Below, piece after piece: positions 11,398-22,934 of a stretch of DNA of 64,000 nt (the stretch's first letter is position 1; each line of letters begins with the position of its first letter). This DNA comes from Galerina marginata (lineage: Eukaryota > Basidiomycota > Agaricomycetes > Agaricales > Galerinaceae). The position numbers were made by a program, and so were the translations under genes. The notes below the pieces were generated by a model. It ran no database searches. It was not told the DNA's origin and was given only the letters and a program-made list of their open reading frames with translations. Where the stretch lies: contig JAECYW010000003.1 in NCBI GenBank assembly GCA_023014335.1, positions 1,798,001 through 1,862,000 of the forward strand, written 5' to 3'.

Positions 11398-11469
11398 GAC
11401 GGTGTAGTATATCGGTTAGTACACGCGCCTGTCACGCGCGAAAGCTGGGTTCGACTCCCAGGCGAAGAG
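11398..11469 (+). tRNA. tRNA-Asp(GTC)-like, acceptor stem does not pair
   Basis: The D-arm (GTAT..GGTTAGTAC), a perfect 5-bp anticodon stem (CGCGC/GCGCG) with loop CTGTCAC (anticodon GTC) and a perfect T-stem (CTGGG/CCCAG) around TTCGACT match fungal tRNA-Asp. The 3' acceptor GCGAAGA has no complementary partner at the expected 5' position, which reads GACGGTG. A T-rich run follows at about 11470, like a Pol III terminator. This is probably a pseudo-tRNA or a 5'-truncated copy; an intact gene is unlikely. Confidence 0.7.
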
Positions 11470-11741
11470 TTTTTATTCTTCGATTTTTTGGCGGACCGCC
11501 GGAGGACGGCGGATTCAGAGTCGAGGCGGTGCAGTAATTGTCAGGCTTTCAGGATTTTTAATGCGAGTCATATGTATGCGAGTGTGGTTTTTATAAGTCA
11601 TATAATTACAAATTATATATGGTGAGGCCACTGAAGGGCAACTATATATCTAGGTATCATAGCTCTAACATGTTCATGAATCTGGGAGTCTCCATGCTGC
11701 CAGCCAGGAAAACTGGGCGTTAAATGATGACCATGCATGTC

Positions 11742-13164
11742 CTACGGAAAGTATGCGTTCAATCCGTCATATACCACGAAGATGATGCCACTGCTTGGCA
11801 CCGCACGGGCAACTGTCATCCCGCACCCAGCATACAAACCTCTGATGCCATGCTTGGTCCACATCGCTCGGAACGTCTTGGTAAAGGTGCTGCGCTTCCC
11901 TGTTAATGTCCCTCGCGGCAGAAGCTCTTCTTCGGTCTGTATGGCGCTCTTCACGGTGTCGGCTGGGTAAAACAACAGCGCACCTACCGCGCCGGCTATG
12001 GCGCCTGACACAGCGGACTCCCAGGTCAATAGCTCGGTATTGGCTACTGTCCTTGGAATAGACGAGCCATTTCCAGTAGAGACATACGGTGATTGTCGAA
12101 TGCGACGTTTAACGAGTTCACGTGCGACCCACTCTTTCGCGATGAACCATGATGCAGTGCCTCCCGTTTCCCGGAGAAGCGTCCCTGTATGGCCTAACCA
12201 GAGCCCACGCACGCCGTAAGTATCGACAATAGACCGGATGAGTGCGATAGGTCCTGGTGGTCGGAAAGTTTCTACTGCTGTCGTTGACATTCGTCCAGTA
12301 GCAAGAGTCTGAATAGAGGATTTGAAAGTCTGATTTCCTTTCGAAGTAAAATAGTATGGCGACAAAGAAGGGGTATTAGGAATCCGTCGGGGTATCCGTC
12401 CTGGAGATGCTGAAGGTATTTGTGACGGATGGAAATTCATCATTTGAACTTGCATTTTGCATTTGATGAGCTCGATTGGAGTACTAGTATAAGACGTCGA
12501 ATGACTTCATGCGCTAAAGAAAAGGAAAGGGAGATACTAACAGCACAAAGCTCGTGACAAATCCGGCCCCACCAGCTGCAAGGCCGAGCTGTGGTATCGA
12601 GAGCGGAGAAGAGGGGTTATAAAGTGAAGTCGGCGAAGAAGAATACGACCGAATGACATTCTGGAAGGTTGTATAGGCGAGGAAAAGCGCGGCCGTTTCG
12701 GCCATTGAGCCCACTATGGGCGCTGGTAATCCCTGTTAACAGAAAAGAATTGTGGGCGGGGTGAGTCATTGAAAGTTGAAACTAGCTTGCTTCTAAACGC
12801 GACGCACCCGATAAAGCCCCCTTACGCCTTCATCCTTCCATGTCTGCATCAAGCAATCCATAGGGCCGTTGAAACGCTTTGTATATGAAGACGACGGCGC
12901 CAACAATTGCGCTTGTAGGCGAACTTTGGCCAAATCAAAAGGGTATTCGAATACCTCAGCAACCATTCCTGCAACCTTAGAGCAGTCAGGAACAAGAATA
13001 CTAACCTAATATTCAATTATAGAGACGGAACTCACACTTCCGAACAAAATATCCTTCATTGCCCTCCTTGGCGTCAGAATTGAGTCTTCGTCTGGTGTGA
13101 TAAACCCGACATGGTCTCTTGAAGACGACGCGATTTCTCCAGCGTGTGTCAATGTGCTGGCCAT
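11742..13164 (-). CDS. Mitochondrial carrier, ornithine-carrier type (ARG11/ARG13-like)
   Basis: This is an inner-mitochondrial-membrane solute carrier of about 400 residues with three tandem repeats. All three carrier signatures are present: EYPFDLAKVRLQAQ, TPIELIKCKMQVQM and YPADTVKSAIQ. Other blocks are MKDILFGSVAGMVAEVF, MDCLMQTWKDEGVRGLYRG, VRGLWLGHTGTLLRETGG and IRGLYAGCGMTVARAVPSS. The RETGGTASWFIAKEW context resembles fungal ornithine/arginine carriers (Neurospora arg-13, yeast Ort1), which export ornithine for arginine synthesis. The start ATG 13164 reads MASTLTHAGEIASSS, and exon 1 ends in SILTPRRAMKDILFGS. Three short introns separate four exons; the last exon holds over half the protein. 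Stop at 11742-11744. The substrate assignment is an inference; the carrier family is certain. Confidence 0.88.
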
Positions 13165-13929
13165 CCTGTTGTCCCTCTGGTCAACCTATATTGAGGGAAC
13201 AGGGTATAAGGAATGGTTCAGGTTTCATAGGAAGCCATTGAAGAACTGATGAGCAATGGGTTTGTGGTGGTGCCGGGTCAAGTCATCATTGCTGAAGAGA
13301 AATTTTGACCTTCCAAAAGCGTAATTCGGCAATCATGCCGAACCCGACAACTTTGGATCTTTTGGACGCTTTAGGATTTTGCGAACGGGCAGCAAGAAAT
13401 AAGAACTTCAATAAAAATTATTGTGTCTTCGAGTACGTAGTTGATATTTGACCCGGGAGGGCTCACATATGCAAAGACCCTTGACCATTTTTAGGATAAG
13501 GTAGGGTATGTTTTGTAACCGGGTATGGGCCCACTGGCACAATGGAGCGCATCACCGACGGGTCACTCTTTCTGCCGTTTGATTATCAAGTTCTTCCTTC
13601 CCATGAATTCTCCTCCTCCCAATCTGAGCAATTTGCGGTAAATCATGCTACAACGATGCCAGAATGTCGGCCATCGCGTTACTAATGATGTCATTTTTAT
13701 TTTTTGGAAACAATTTCGTCGTCAAAAACTGGAATGGGTCAGTTTGTCAGTCAGTGATTTCTAATGACAGGCTCAAGCATAATGGGGGCTCGTGCGCGGT
13801 GAGTTATGTTCGGACCACGTGAAGTGGGGCTCTTAAAAAACTATATAAGGCGCAGCGTCGCTCGGTCACTGATCGAAATACTTGCCTCTCTCTTTTATAC
13901 CTTCCATCACCCCCGCCCACTCTTACAAG
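13165..13929. other. Divergent promoter region between carrier and alcohol dehydrogenase
   Basis: This 765-bp stretch separates two divergently transcribed genes. I see no coding sequence in it. It must carry both promoters; a TATA-like box for the rightward gene is listed separately. Confidence 0.6.
13842..13849 (+). promoter_or_regulatory. TATA-like box for the zinc dehydrogenase gene
   Basis: TATATAAG lies about 80 bp upstream of ATG 13930, in the right orientation and at a distance typical for fungal core promoters. This assignment is from position and sequence only. Confidence 0.5.
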
Positions 13930-15557
13930 ATGACAAAAGGGACGATGAAGGCAGTTTGGTACAACGCGGTGTGTATATGCGCGTTCTAGCTTCCTCCAGA
14001 ATCCCTATTGACCCGGATGATAGCCCAAAGACTTTGTGATCAAGCAAGTACCTATCCCAAAGATTAATGACGATGAAGTACTTCTGAAAGGTGGCTATTA
14101 TGAAACATTTTCAAAGCGTTATTTATTTACCTTTGACCCTTAGTGGCCTGTTGTGGTGAGTGACACCAAGTTTCTGCTTATTCCTGTCTTTGTAAATTAA
14201 TACACGTCGTCATAAAGGCATGTGCGGCACAGATGGGCATATAGACGAGGTGTGAAGAGCTGATAACTGGACTCGTAGTTCACCATTGATCTATTTCACT
14301 AGGGAGAGTTTATCTCGAAATTTCCCGTGAGTTGTGTTGGGCGAGATATACACATCTTCCACTAACGCCACGCAGCTTATTCCCGGACACGAGTCCATTG
14401 GATCCATCGTCGAGATGGGAAAGAACGTGAAGGGTTTCGCCATCGGCGACCGCTGCGTCGCGGATGTCGGGATCACGGTTAGTCTGATTTTCTCATCGCA
14501 CAGCCACACGGGACCTAATTCCTTTTGACATTTCATCTCGTTCCTCTCATCTTGATCGCCCGATGCGATGACGCCATCGATATGTTGTTTCCGTTCCTTA
14601 TGGCGTTGACAGTGCGATACGTGCTTCTATTGCCGTCGAGGACAATCCCTTTTATGTGAAGATTTCCACGCATGTGGCGTCACGCAGGATGGAGGATTCG
14701 CCGAGTACATAAAGTAGTGAGTCTCCGGATCTTCTGTCATGTTGGATAACTGGGGGTTCTGATTGGACATTAACGATCGACAGCCACCAAAAGAAACTAT
14801 ACAAGATTAAAAACCTCACCGATGAGGAATCTACTCTTCTAGAACCTGCTGCTTGCGCGATTCACGGCCTCGATAAGCTCAGCCCGCCAGTTGGCGTTGA
14901 GGTCCTCCTCCTCGGCGCTGGGCCCACAGGACTGATTCTCGCTCAGCTGCTCAAGCTTAACGGTGCTTCGCGTGTCGTTATTGCTGCCAACAAAGGCATA
15001 AAGATGGACATCGCGAAGAAAATCAATGCCGCCGATGAATATATCGAATTGGACAGGAAGGCCCCTGAGGCACAGTGGCAGAAGCTCAAGGACGATAACC
15101 CATATGGATTTGATGTTGTCGTCGAGGCTACTGGAGTGGAAAAGTTGGCGAACGATAGCATCAACTATGTGCGACGTGGTGGAACGTTAATGATCTATGG
15201 CGTTTATGAGAACAAAGCCTTGGTTCATTGGCCCCCCTCGAAGGTTAGTATAGTGTTTTTACTTACAGAAGCAGCCTAGGACTAACTAGCTGCGCCTTCT
15301 CTTCGTGAAGATCTTTGGTGATGAGATCAAAGTAAGCTGGTTTTAATCTCTACTTTGCTGTCCCTGTTGACTTCTTTGCGTAGATCATAGGCTCATTCTC
15401 GCAAACCTTCTGCTTTCCCCGGGCCGTCGCTTATCTGGATGGGGGAAAGATAAACGTGAAAGGCATGGTGACGGATGTGTTCAAACTAGACGACTTCCAG
15501 GCCGCGTTGGACAAGATGAACAGCAGGACTGCGCTCAAGATCGCCGTCAAACCTTAG
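13930..15557 (+). CDS. Zinc-dependent medium-chain alcohol/polyol dehydrogenase
   Basis: This is an NAD(P)-dependent MDR-family oxidoreductase of about 360 residues, resembling fungal sorbitol/D-arabinitol dehydrogenases. Catalytic-zinc residues sit in [13 protein letters not shown] and [15 protein letters not shown]. The four structural-zinc cysteines are in [15 protein letters not shown]. The nucleotide-binding fold shows [18 protein letters not shown]. The C-terminal part has [37 protein letters not shown] and [17 protein letters not shown]. The start is ATG 13930 ([13 protein letters not shown]); an in-frame ATG five codons on is an alternative. About seven short introns. Stop TAG 15555-15557. 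A paralog with the same blocks lies at 60142-61805 on the other strand. The exact substrate cannot be read from sequence. Confidence 0.9.
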
Positions 15558-15780
15558 AGTATTTATTTCTGGCTTTTCGACAAGACGGATAACGCCCAAT
15601 AACGCTAGAAACCCAGAGTACGCTAGATTCGTGCACCTGTAATCCTACGATACCCCTTTGCATAACTACCAGGTCCTAGAATTTTACCAGCACCTGTCAA
15701 ACGGCCTTTTGCGGCATAAGTAACTTTGAAATATGGCCGGTACGTATGTGAATGGAACGCGAAGGTGCCAATCACCTCAG

Positions 15781-16946
15781 CTAGTCCGAAATTTCGATGA
15801 CTTCTCTGTTTTCAGTAATCCAAGACCCTTTATTTCTTCGATATTGCGGCGGAGTTTCTGTGCGGCGCAGATTGGAAGAGAGCACGAAGTCATCGTCCGA
15901 TTCGTCCTGGGTGAGGTCGATATGACCGATAACCTTAGACTGCGACTGATGGATTGACCTGTTGTTCGGAGTTCGGATAGGTGTCGATGGTCCCGGGCTG
16001 GAAGTCGGTGGGTTGCTGATGTCCAGGTCCGGAGTAGGAGAGAGACTTTGGCGCGCAGGAAGAAGTGGGAACGGTTCTTGAACTCCTCCTCCATCCTGTT
16101 GCGATTCCTCCCACTCAGGCGTGGAAGATCTAAGTCTCGGTGCTCTTGGATTCCTCGACAGCGGGCCTCTGGACAAAGAGGGCCTCCCCCTCCCTGTTGT
16201 CCCTTTCGGGTTTTCCGGACCTCGAAGAGTCGCGGGACGTCGGAATTTCGTAGCCTACATAGCCAGATATTGCATCATTGTGAAATCAACAAATGTTCAA
16301 ATGTATAATCTGACTACCCACAGCTGGTGCTTCACCGCGACCTGCAGGTTTTTTTGCCTTCTTTTTTTCTTTTGCTCTGAATAACGTCGAGGAAGAGTAA
16401 GGTTAGCAGCCGCGCTTTGGCTTGAATTTTTATATACACTTACGTCTTCTTAGCAACACTGTATCCCTCTGGTCCCCCATACTTCTCCCAAGCACGACGT
16501 TCCACCTCGATATAGCAATATAGTTTCGAAAAATGGCCCATGTAGGGAGGGCCATTGATGTAGGCAAGATCCAGCATGTCGTGGTCGGTCAACTATAATG
16601 ATGTTGTCAGCTCAAGAACTGAATGCATACCATGATGCCCATTAACGCACCAGAAAAACCCTCTGGGAAGTCGTCTTGTTGATTTGCTTCTGCATGATGA
16701 AGAAATTTGATGAGTGAGACTTCATGTGACGTGTTGCCGAATTGTAACCGCACTAACATCTTCTGAAAATGTTGTGGGAGGCCAGGCCTCTTCATCGTAA
16801 ACAGAGGCAGCGTTCCTTATCCTTCTAATTGGACGGAATCCCCCAGGTGGTTCTGCTTTCTCCCAGAGTGGGTCCCATTTTTTCCTGATAAACCGAGTAC
16901 CGTCCTTGTGGCGATACCTTGCAGGAGGGTCGACTCCCGCTTGCAT
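15781..16946 (-). CDS. Uncharacterised WEKYGG-box protein, tandem copy A
   Basis: I do not recognise this family. Exon 1 starts at ATG 16946 (MQAGVDPPARYRHKDG) and includes AEPPGGFRPIRRIRN and YDEEAWPPTTFSED. After two short introns comes LTDHDMLDLAYINGPPY, then IEVERRAWEKYGGPEGY and a Lys-rich KEKKKAKKPAGRGEAP. The last exon is a long Ser/Pro/Arg-rich, probably disordered tail. It contains HIDLTQDESDDDFVL and ends NREVIEISD. Both resemble SUMO-interaction motifs (hydrophobic core next to acidic residues). The same block order recurs in the next two genes on the same strand, so this is a tandem duplication. A small nuclear adaptor is a guess from the basic and SIM-like segments. Stop at 15781-15783, 3' end facing the dehydrogenase. 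Confidence 0.72.
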
Positions 16947-17110
16947 GATCGAAACGAAAGGGCGACCTTCGGGGAGAATCTTACGTTTAGAGGATTAAGG
17001 AAGGAAAGCGGGGTGTTGGTTGTCAAGATATTCAGAGGTTTTGCAATAAAGTTTCACTCGGGTTCGCTGCCACAGAAGACAACTTGCACAAACTGGACCA
17101 AATCTTAAGA

Positions 17111-17170
17111 TTTCATGGAAGGTTTCATGGAAGGTTTCATGGAAGGTTGCATAGAAGGTTGCATTGAAGT
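17111..17170. repeat. 12-bp tandem repeat, five copies
   Basis: Three perfect copies of TTTCATGGAAGG (17111-17146) are followed by two diverged copies (TTGCATAGAAGG, TTGCATTGAAGT) to 17170. It lies between tandem genes A and B, about 165 bp upstream of the gene A start. It is not in a recognised coding exon. Confidence 0.88.
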
Positions 17171-17401
17171 TTCCATTAAACATTTCTTCAGAAATTGCGC
17201 TGGACTTTGCATATACATGTTGTTATAACTGGTGTTAGTGTCGTCCACAATATAAAAGTCAAACAGACGCCGGTTTCGGCTACTTAAACTTAGGCGCCCA
17301 TTCGGAAAATGATTTAGCCCTATAGTCGCCTACACGGTGTAAATTTTTACATACTTTAATAAATAGCACTCAACAACTAAGCGGTTTTTCAGCTCCTACA
17401 A

Positions 17402-18534
17402 CTAATCTGAAATCTCAATAACTTCATCGAGCAGTTCTACCGGCGTTTTCGCCTTAGTGGAGGCTTTCCGCATGTTCCGACGATTAAAGCTGGCGTGTTC
17501 CTCATAAACTGATAAGGTGGGGTAGACGTCAATAACTTCATCCTGCTGCATTCTGCTCATGCGGTTGGGGTTTAATGGACGCCCAACTGGCCCTTCATCT
17601 AGCAGAGCAGGATTTTGGTCGACATTTTCCGGTTGCCTTTCGACTTTTTTGTGTAGGCGTTGTAAGTTTGTGCGTTTGGCAACCCGGACAGGGGTTGATG
17701 GACCGGCGACTGCCCTCTCAGGCGGTGGTATAAGAGGCGCAACAGCAGGAGGTGCAGGAATCTGCGGCTCATTGTTTTGCACATGTCCCTGGGTCCTGTT
17801 ATTTGGGCGCCGTATGTTTTTGTGTGCCGCTGTTCCTCCCACAGACTTTTTACCATTTATTGCAGGAGGTAGAGCGGCTGGGGGATGATTCAACGTCTGT
17901 CAGCGAATATTTAGTATGAGGCTTGCGACCGAGCACAGACTTTGAGACTTACGGCGACACGGCGAGCCGCCCTTTCATTTTTTCTAAATTGAAGAATGAA
18001 AAATCTGGGCCTGACATGACAAAATTTCTGCTCACCTTTTCTTAGCTGCCTGTAATCCAGGTGGTCCGCCATATTTCTCCCAGGCACGGCGTTCCAGTTC
18101 AATGCAAAGATATTCTTTAGCTGTATGTGAGTTGAAAGTGGGACGTTCGAGATAACAAAGATCGATTATATCGTCTCCACTGAGCTGTCCGTGTGCAAAA
18201 CGTTGCGCCTCAACTCAGACCGGAAATCTAGAAAGCCAAGTTGACTCACCAAGAATATCTTTGCTATTTGCCCCTTCCTGATTCTCTTCTGCATTCCAAT
18301 TAGCGCTCGTAAGTCATGAGCTACCCTAAAGCTAAGGATTAAACTGACCGCCGGTGCATAGCTTGACCGTGGCCACGAAGCCTCATCCCACGATGAAGTA
18401 GTGAATTGCACTCGTTTGACAGGGTCAAACCCGCCTGGTGGTTCGAGATTGTCGATATCCCATACTGCAGTAAGGATTTCTACTTCGCGGAAATGGGCAT
18501 CAGAGCGGTGCCTCCTTCTGAACTCCATATTCAA
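17402..18534 (-). CDS. Uncharacterised WEKYGG-box protein, tandem copy B
   Basis: This is the middle copy of the triplet. It begins near ATG 18534 (MNMEFRRRHRSDAHFRE; a second Met two codons on is possible). It then shows NLEPPGGFDPVKRVQF, SWDEASWPRSSYAPA, a short exon IRKGQIAKIFL, LSGDDIIDLCYLERPTF and IELERRAWEKYGGPPGL followed by AAKK. The C-terminal exon is Pro/Arg-rich and low complexity. It has DEVIDVYPTLSVYEE and ends LLDEVIEISD, the same terminal VIEISD as copy A. At least four short introns match copy A in position relative to the blocks. Stop at 17402-17404. The function is unknown, and the C-terminal VIEISD and VIDV segments are SUMO-interaction-like only by resemblance. Confidence 0.72.
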
Positions 18535-19143
18535 AGCTTGTAGTAGAACGGGATTTGAAGAAAAGGGTGGGAAGGCCTTCGTTATCCGGGTCTGAGATAT
18601 TTAACTGAAACGGTCAGTTACGTGAGATCGATAACCTTTTTCCCGCCCCACTCTATAAGCGATTGAAACTTTGAAACACATTGTGGCTCTGACTGAGTCT
18701 GACAATATTTACAAGGCGTTCCTGCAACATAACCGGTCCCTGAAGACTATCCCAGGAATTTTGAGTGGCAATCGGCCCCAAACGCCGTCTGTGCAAAGGC
18801 GAACGGCCAACCAAATGCCCCAAATATTCTCTGTACTGATTCGAACTCACTAGCGCCAGAAGTTGGACGGATAATAGTGGTGATTATTTTGGGAAATGTT
18901 GAAGAGTCTGAGCATTGGATTCTGCCCGACAAAGAGACGAGAAACAGAGCTACACCGGTCACCAGTCACCGGTCACCAGCACCCAGAGTCCCAGTTGATA
19001 GAATCTGCGTCGTAAAGAGGGGAGAATTGAGAAAGAGGAGATGTGTACATGTGCGGCTAATAATAATACTTGCCAGAATGTCAAGCCCAGTGATCCGTGT
19101 CCATCCTTTTGACCGCACGGATGCGACAGGATTGTGACAGGAT

Positions 19144-19902
19144 CTATTTTTTGACCAGGACTCTGCCGTCGGAGGTCCCTACGATGACGTCTTTTGCAGC
19201 TGTCTTTACTTTGGAAATAGACGACTTCATTTTCTTCACAGCGGGCTTGACCGGAGATGGCTAGGACAAGCATGTTTAGAACGATGAGTGAACGATAGGT
19301 TGTCACGTTCCTACCAATTTAACGCCATTTTTATGATCCCTAAAACTACCACACATATCATAGGTTAAAATTTTTGGAAGCGATGGGTAGGAGAACCACT
19401 TACGCAGCGTCAGCGCCAATCGGCCCTCCGTACTTCTCCCAGCTTTGTCGTTCGACTTCGCGTTTGTTGTACATCTTCATACAGTTGTAGCCTTGGGAGT
19501 TCTGCTGCTTAGTATACGAAAGTGGCAGGAGGTCTTTATCGGTCAACTGACGTGGTCATTGGCATGAGCGAGCAAATCAAAAAGCCAGACAATACACTCA
19601 CCAAATACTGAGACTTGGCTTTCCCTTTCGGAATCAAGGTCTATTAGGACCGTCAATATTACGAGACTCTGGAGGTTTAGAAAATCCCTTACCGACTCCC
19701 GGATGGTGCTTTTCTTCCACTTCGCTTTATCCCACTCCGATTCGGGCCTCTCGACGCGCTTCATCGCATAGTTCGCGGGAATAGGATCTGTGAAACTCTT
19801 TCCAGATGAGCCTCCCATCGAACGCATAAAATTCTCCATCATTTCCTCCTCGTAAGCCTGAGCAGTTTCACCCATTGGGTGATTGTCGTCGAACCAGCCC
19901 AT
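19144..19902 (-). CDS. Uncharacterised WEKYGG-box protein, tandem copy C
   Basis: This is the shortest copy and the one farthest upstream in the array. It starts at ATG 19902 (MGWFDDNHPMGETAQAYEEE) with an acidic, Met-rich N terminus. Then come YAMKRVERPESEWDKAKW, the short exon LIPKGKAKSQYL, LTDKDLLPLSYTKQQN and KREVERQSWEKYGGPIGA. It ends in a basic exon, VKKMKSSISKVKTAAKDVIV, finishing GRVLVKK. Blocks align in order with copies A and B, including the equivalent of the IRKGQIAKIFL exon. The long SP-rich tail and terminal VIEISD are missing. Three to four short introns; stop at 19144-19146. Its simpler form may be ancestral, or it may have lost the tail. Confidence 0.7.
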
Positions 19903-20342
19903 TGTACTCGAATATATGTATCTGCACGTTTCTGTAGTTCGGTATTCGAGATCCTTTTAGGTGTCGCAAAGGTAGAGGCAGTGGAGGTAAAGGAAAAAGG
20001 AAGTGAAACAATAAAAGGACAAGACAACTTGGTGAGTGGCACATGTTTACCGATTCAGGGCTTTAACTCACATTCACAAACGTGTTGTCTTCTAAACTGG
20101 TCAATGGAGTCCACAAACTCAGAAACTGCAGGGGAATTTCCAAGAAACTAAGCAATGGGAGCCAATAATCTTAACATAAGGAAGGGTTCTACTAGTAATA
20201 ATCCAAAAACTGGCGGAAATGCCGCGTTTCTACAGTTTGATCGCAAATGCGATCAATGAAACACAACCATCTTGCCGAAAAAGCCCCCCATGAAAACGAG
20301 TTCAATATCTATAGAGTGTCTGAACCAAAGAGCTCAGAGAAA

Positions 20343-22552
20343 TCATGACCTGCCAGCAGGCAAGCACTCGCTATCCCAATCGACGGGTGTAAGCTCTTTC
20401 ACTCGAGCCTTGAAAGTGGCGAAAGTGCAAAACTCAGGGTAGCCTTCCAGATGTTGTCCTTCTTGAGCGCACATCGGTAGGACTAAGTCTTTGTTCTGAA
20501 ATCGCATTCGGACGTCTGCAATAATTGAGACCTGAATGTTCTGTCTGTGAGGAATGACCGTTACGACTCACAGTGTTGCGGAGAAGCGGTGAACGATCCG
20601 AGACGCGACAAAACCGTTTGCGAAATGCTGGGTTGAGACTCTGGTCCTTTTTTCTTGAATAGCTCAAATGTTATTGATGCAGTGAAGGCAGGCCATCTTA
20701 AAGACGCTTTAGTCATTGTTGGGTAAAGAAATGGGATGACGTACTTCTCGTCATACACGTCAAACGTTGAGCAGAGAGCCGCAATGGCTGTATCATGCGT
20801 GCTGTGGACAAGAATCTTTAAAGGATCAGATTCACTTCGTTCTTCCTTATGCTGCATCTTGGATAACACATCGGCGAGGAGGCGACCCATGCCCAGACGG
20901 CGAACTTCTTCAGTCTTATCTGGATCGGCAGACATTTAGTCAGCGCTAACACTTTTCATCTTTATGAGTTGCCATCATATCTTACACCCTGGATAAAGTC
21001 GTGGTGTATAATTAGCGCGGGTGTCTGATTAGACACTATCCGGACACATGCCTGCAAACCATTCGTTGACAACAGCTCGCTCCTGGATTTGGGTAAGTAC
21101 CACGGCGAGTTGCTTAGTTATGGGACGCACTATCACGTCTACGACGCTTTTATCCTCAAATTCTGGAGGTACTTTGATCCCATGGGCAACGGAAGCTCGG
21201 ATCTGAGAAATTCCATGAGATCAAAACCTGACTCGTCCAGTATGAAATTATGTGCCACCCACCGTATCCATGATCCCAGATGCTCTAGGTCTCCCATCAA
21301 CGCGTACGGGGTTACCATTTATGTACTTGGAGAGTTTCTTGTCTAGGTGCTCCAAGCTCGGGTTGAACGCCTGAGCAGCGGCTGTATTTGAACTTAAAAA
21401 TTCGCAACAATCGATGCCCAAAGAAGCTCACACACCTGTAGCAAAGCCTACCTGCAAAATTTCCAAGCGTTTACAAGCATAAGTGTTGCCTATTAAGTTT
21501 TCATCTTTGCCATTTCTGGAATTACCCAATGAGACAAGTATAGAAATGAGCTAGGGGAACTTCTACCTTATCCGAAGAGGAGGCAGAGCGGTAGGGTGGC
21601 ATTTGTGTGAGGGGTATAACCCATGCATAATCTCCTGAAGGGACTCAGTTGTGCGCGGCATATTTGTACTCCTATGCAATGGATGAGACCGAAGAGATAG
21701 CCATCTTGTATCACACGTACCGAAAGTAGACAGCATTTTGATCTGACAAAAGATCAGGCAAAAAACCTAGTCTGTTTACAGTCAATAATCTGGTTCCATC
21801 ACATGAGGGAAGAGGTGCATGTGCATACCTGTCGACATAGAGTTTTCGTAGGTTTTGTCCAAAATTAAATGTTGACTTCAACCACGGCTCAGTTCAAGAG
21901 ATGATTGCTCATGAAGGTTGGCATACCTGTCTTCCAAGGTCCGTCAATTCACCTAGCAGACTGACAATCACAAGAATTCCGATAATTTAGTGGCAACACG
22001 GGATAAGGCAACTGCAAAACAAAACTCGCCATTCTCCTTCTCGCATAGTCCCGTCCTGTCGTTCTACAACCTTGCGAGTAGGCAAAGTCTCTTCAATGCC
22101 GAGTACGCCTGAGACTGCTGCCTTAAACCGGCGAGCTGTCTTGCACATGTCCCAATGTTCGGGTATGCTTGCTGGTGAACCATTCAAGCGGACTCCCACC
22201 GGAGTTCTTTCGCCTGCGTAGGTTAGCAAAGTTTGTGGCTCGAGCAGTTGTGGAAGTACACACCATGTCTTACATACACGTGAACCTGTTCCAACTCCAG
22301 GCCGTCAGGACCGACAGGATAATTGTCTACATCGAGTGGCAGTTGAGGGTAGCGGTATCCGTCACTTGCTCGGTCTTTTAACAGATTCAGTGGCATCGCG
22401 TCTGTTCCTAGAGCGCTGGTCGGATGCGATACGTTTGCTGCGTCGTAAGCGTGATTATTTCCTTCAAGGATATTTGCACCAATAAGACGAGAATAAGATT
22501 GAGAGATTGAGACAAATAGAAGTAAAATGTATCTTTTACTCCCGCGTCGCAT
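20343..22552 (-). CDS. Histidine acid phosphatase, secreted or vacuolar
   Basis: This branch-2 histidine phosphatase hydrolyses phosphomonoesters through a phosphohistidine. Exon 1 starts at ATG 22552 with a signal peptide (YILLLFVSISQSYSRLI). The substrate-binding motif is split by an intron and reads VHVYVRHGERTPVGVRL after joining, giving RHGxRTP. Further blocks are PASIPEHWDMCKTARRF, FNPSLEHLDKKLSKYINGNP, DTVGGT followed by HNFILDESGFDLMEFL, then ILVHSTHDTAIAALCSTFDV with the catalytic His-Asp pair, and WPAFTASITFELFKK. The C terminus has MRFQNKDLVLPMC, GQHLEGYPEFCTFATFK and TPVDWDSECLPAGRS. Overall it resembles lysosomal acid phosphatase (ACP2) rather than phytase. Roughly ten introns. 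Stop TGA 20343-20345. Several middle exons (about 21.35-21.98 kb) were not resolved. Confidence 0.83.
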
Positions 22553-22934
22553 GGAATGTTACTGCAGGCAGAATTTGCAGAATAGGAGCCAATGATGGTC
22601 AATAAAGATCACACAGATCTCCGTTTTAAGTGGATTATAAAGAGTATATCAAGATTTCGGAAGACTGAATACACAAGGTATATGGTTTGGGAAGATGGTC
22701 GTGGTTTGGTGGATAGAGATATGTGGCTGTGTTTAGGCTGAATCGAGAACTTTGTGCAACCATACTTTCCAAATATAAACTTATGGACAACCAGGATGGC
22801 TTCTAGTGGCTTCGAGATTTTGAGCAAAAGAACCAGGGAATACGATTCGAGCTTGAAGAGACCATTTAGTATTGAAAATGGTTGACGTTATATAACTAAT
22901 ATAGAGAAGTTCATAGTAACTACAGGCTCCGTTA

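Noticed and set aside
17111..17170. CRISPR-like array
   Set aside because: The repeats are 12 bp with no spacers, and the window is from a eukaryote.
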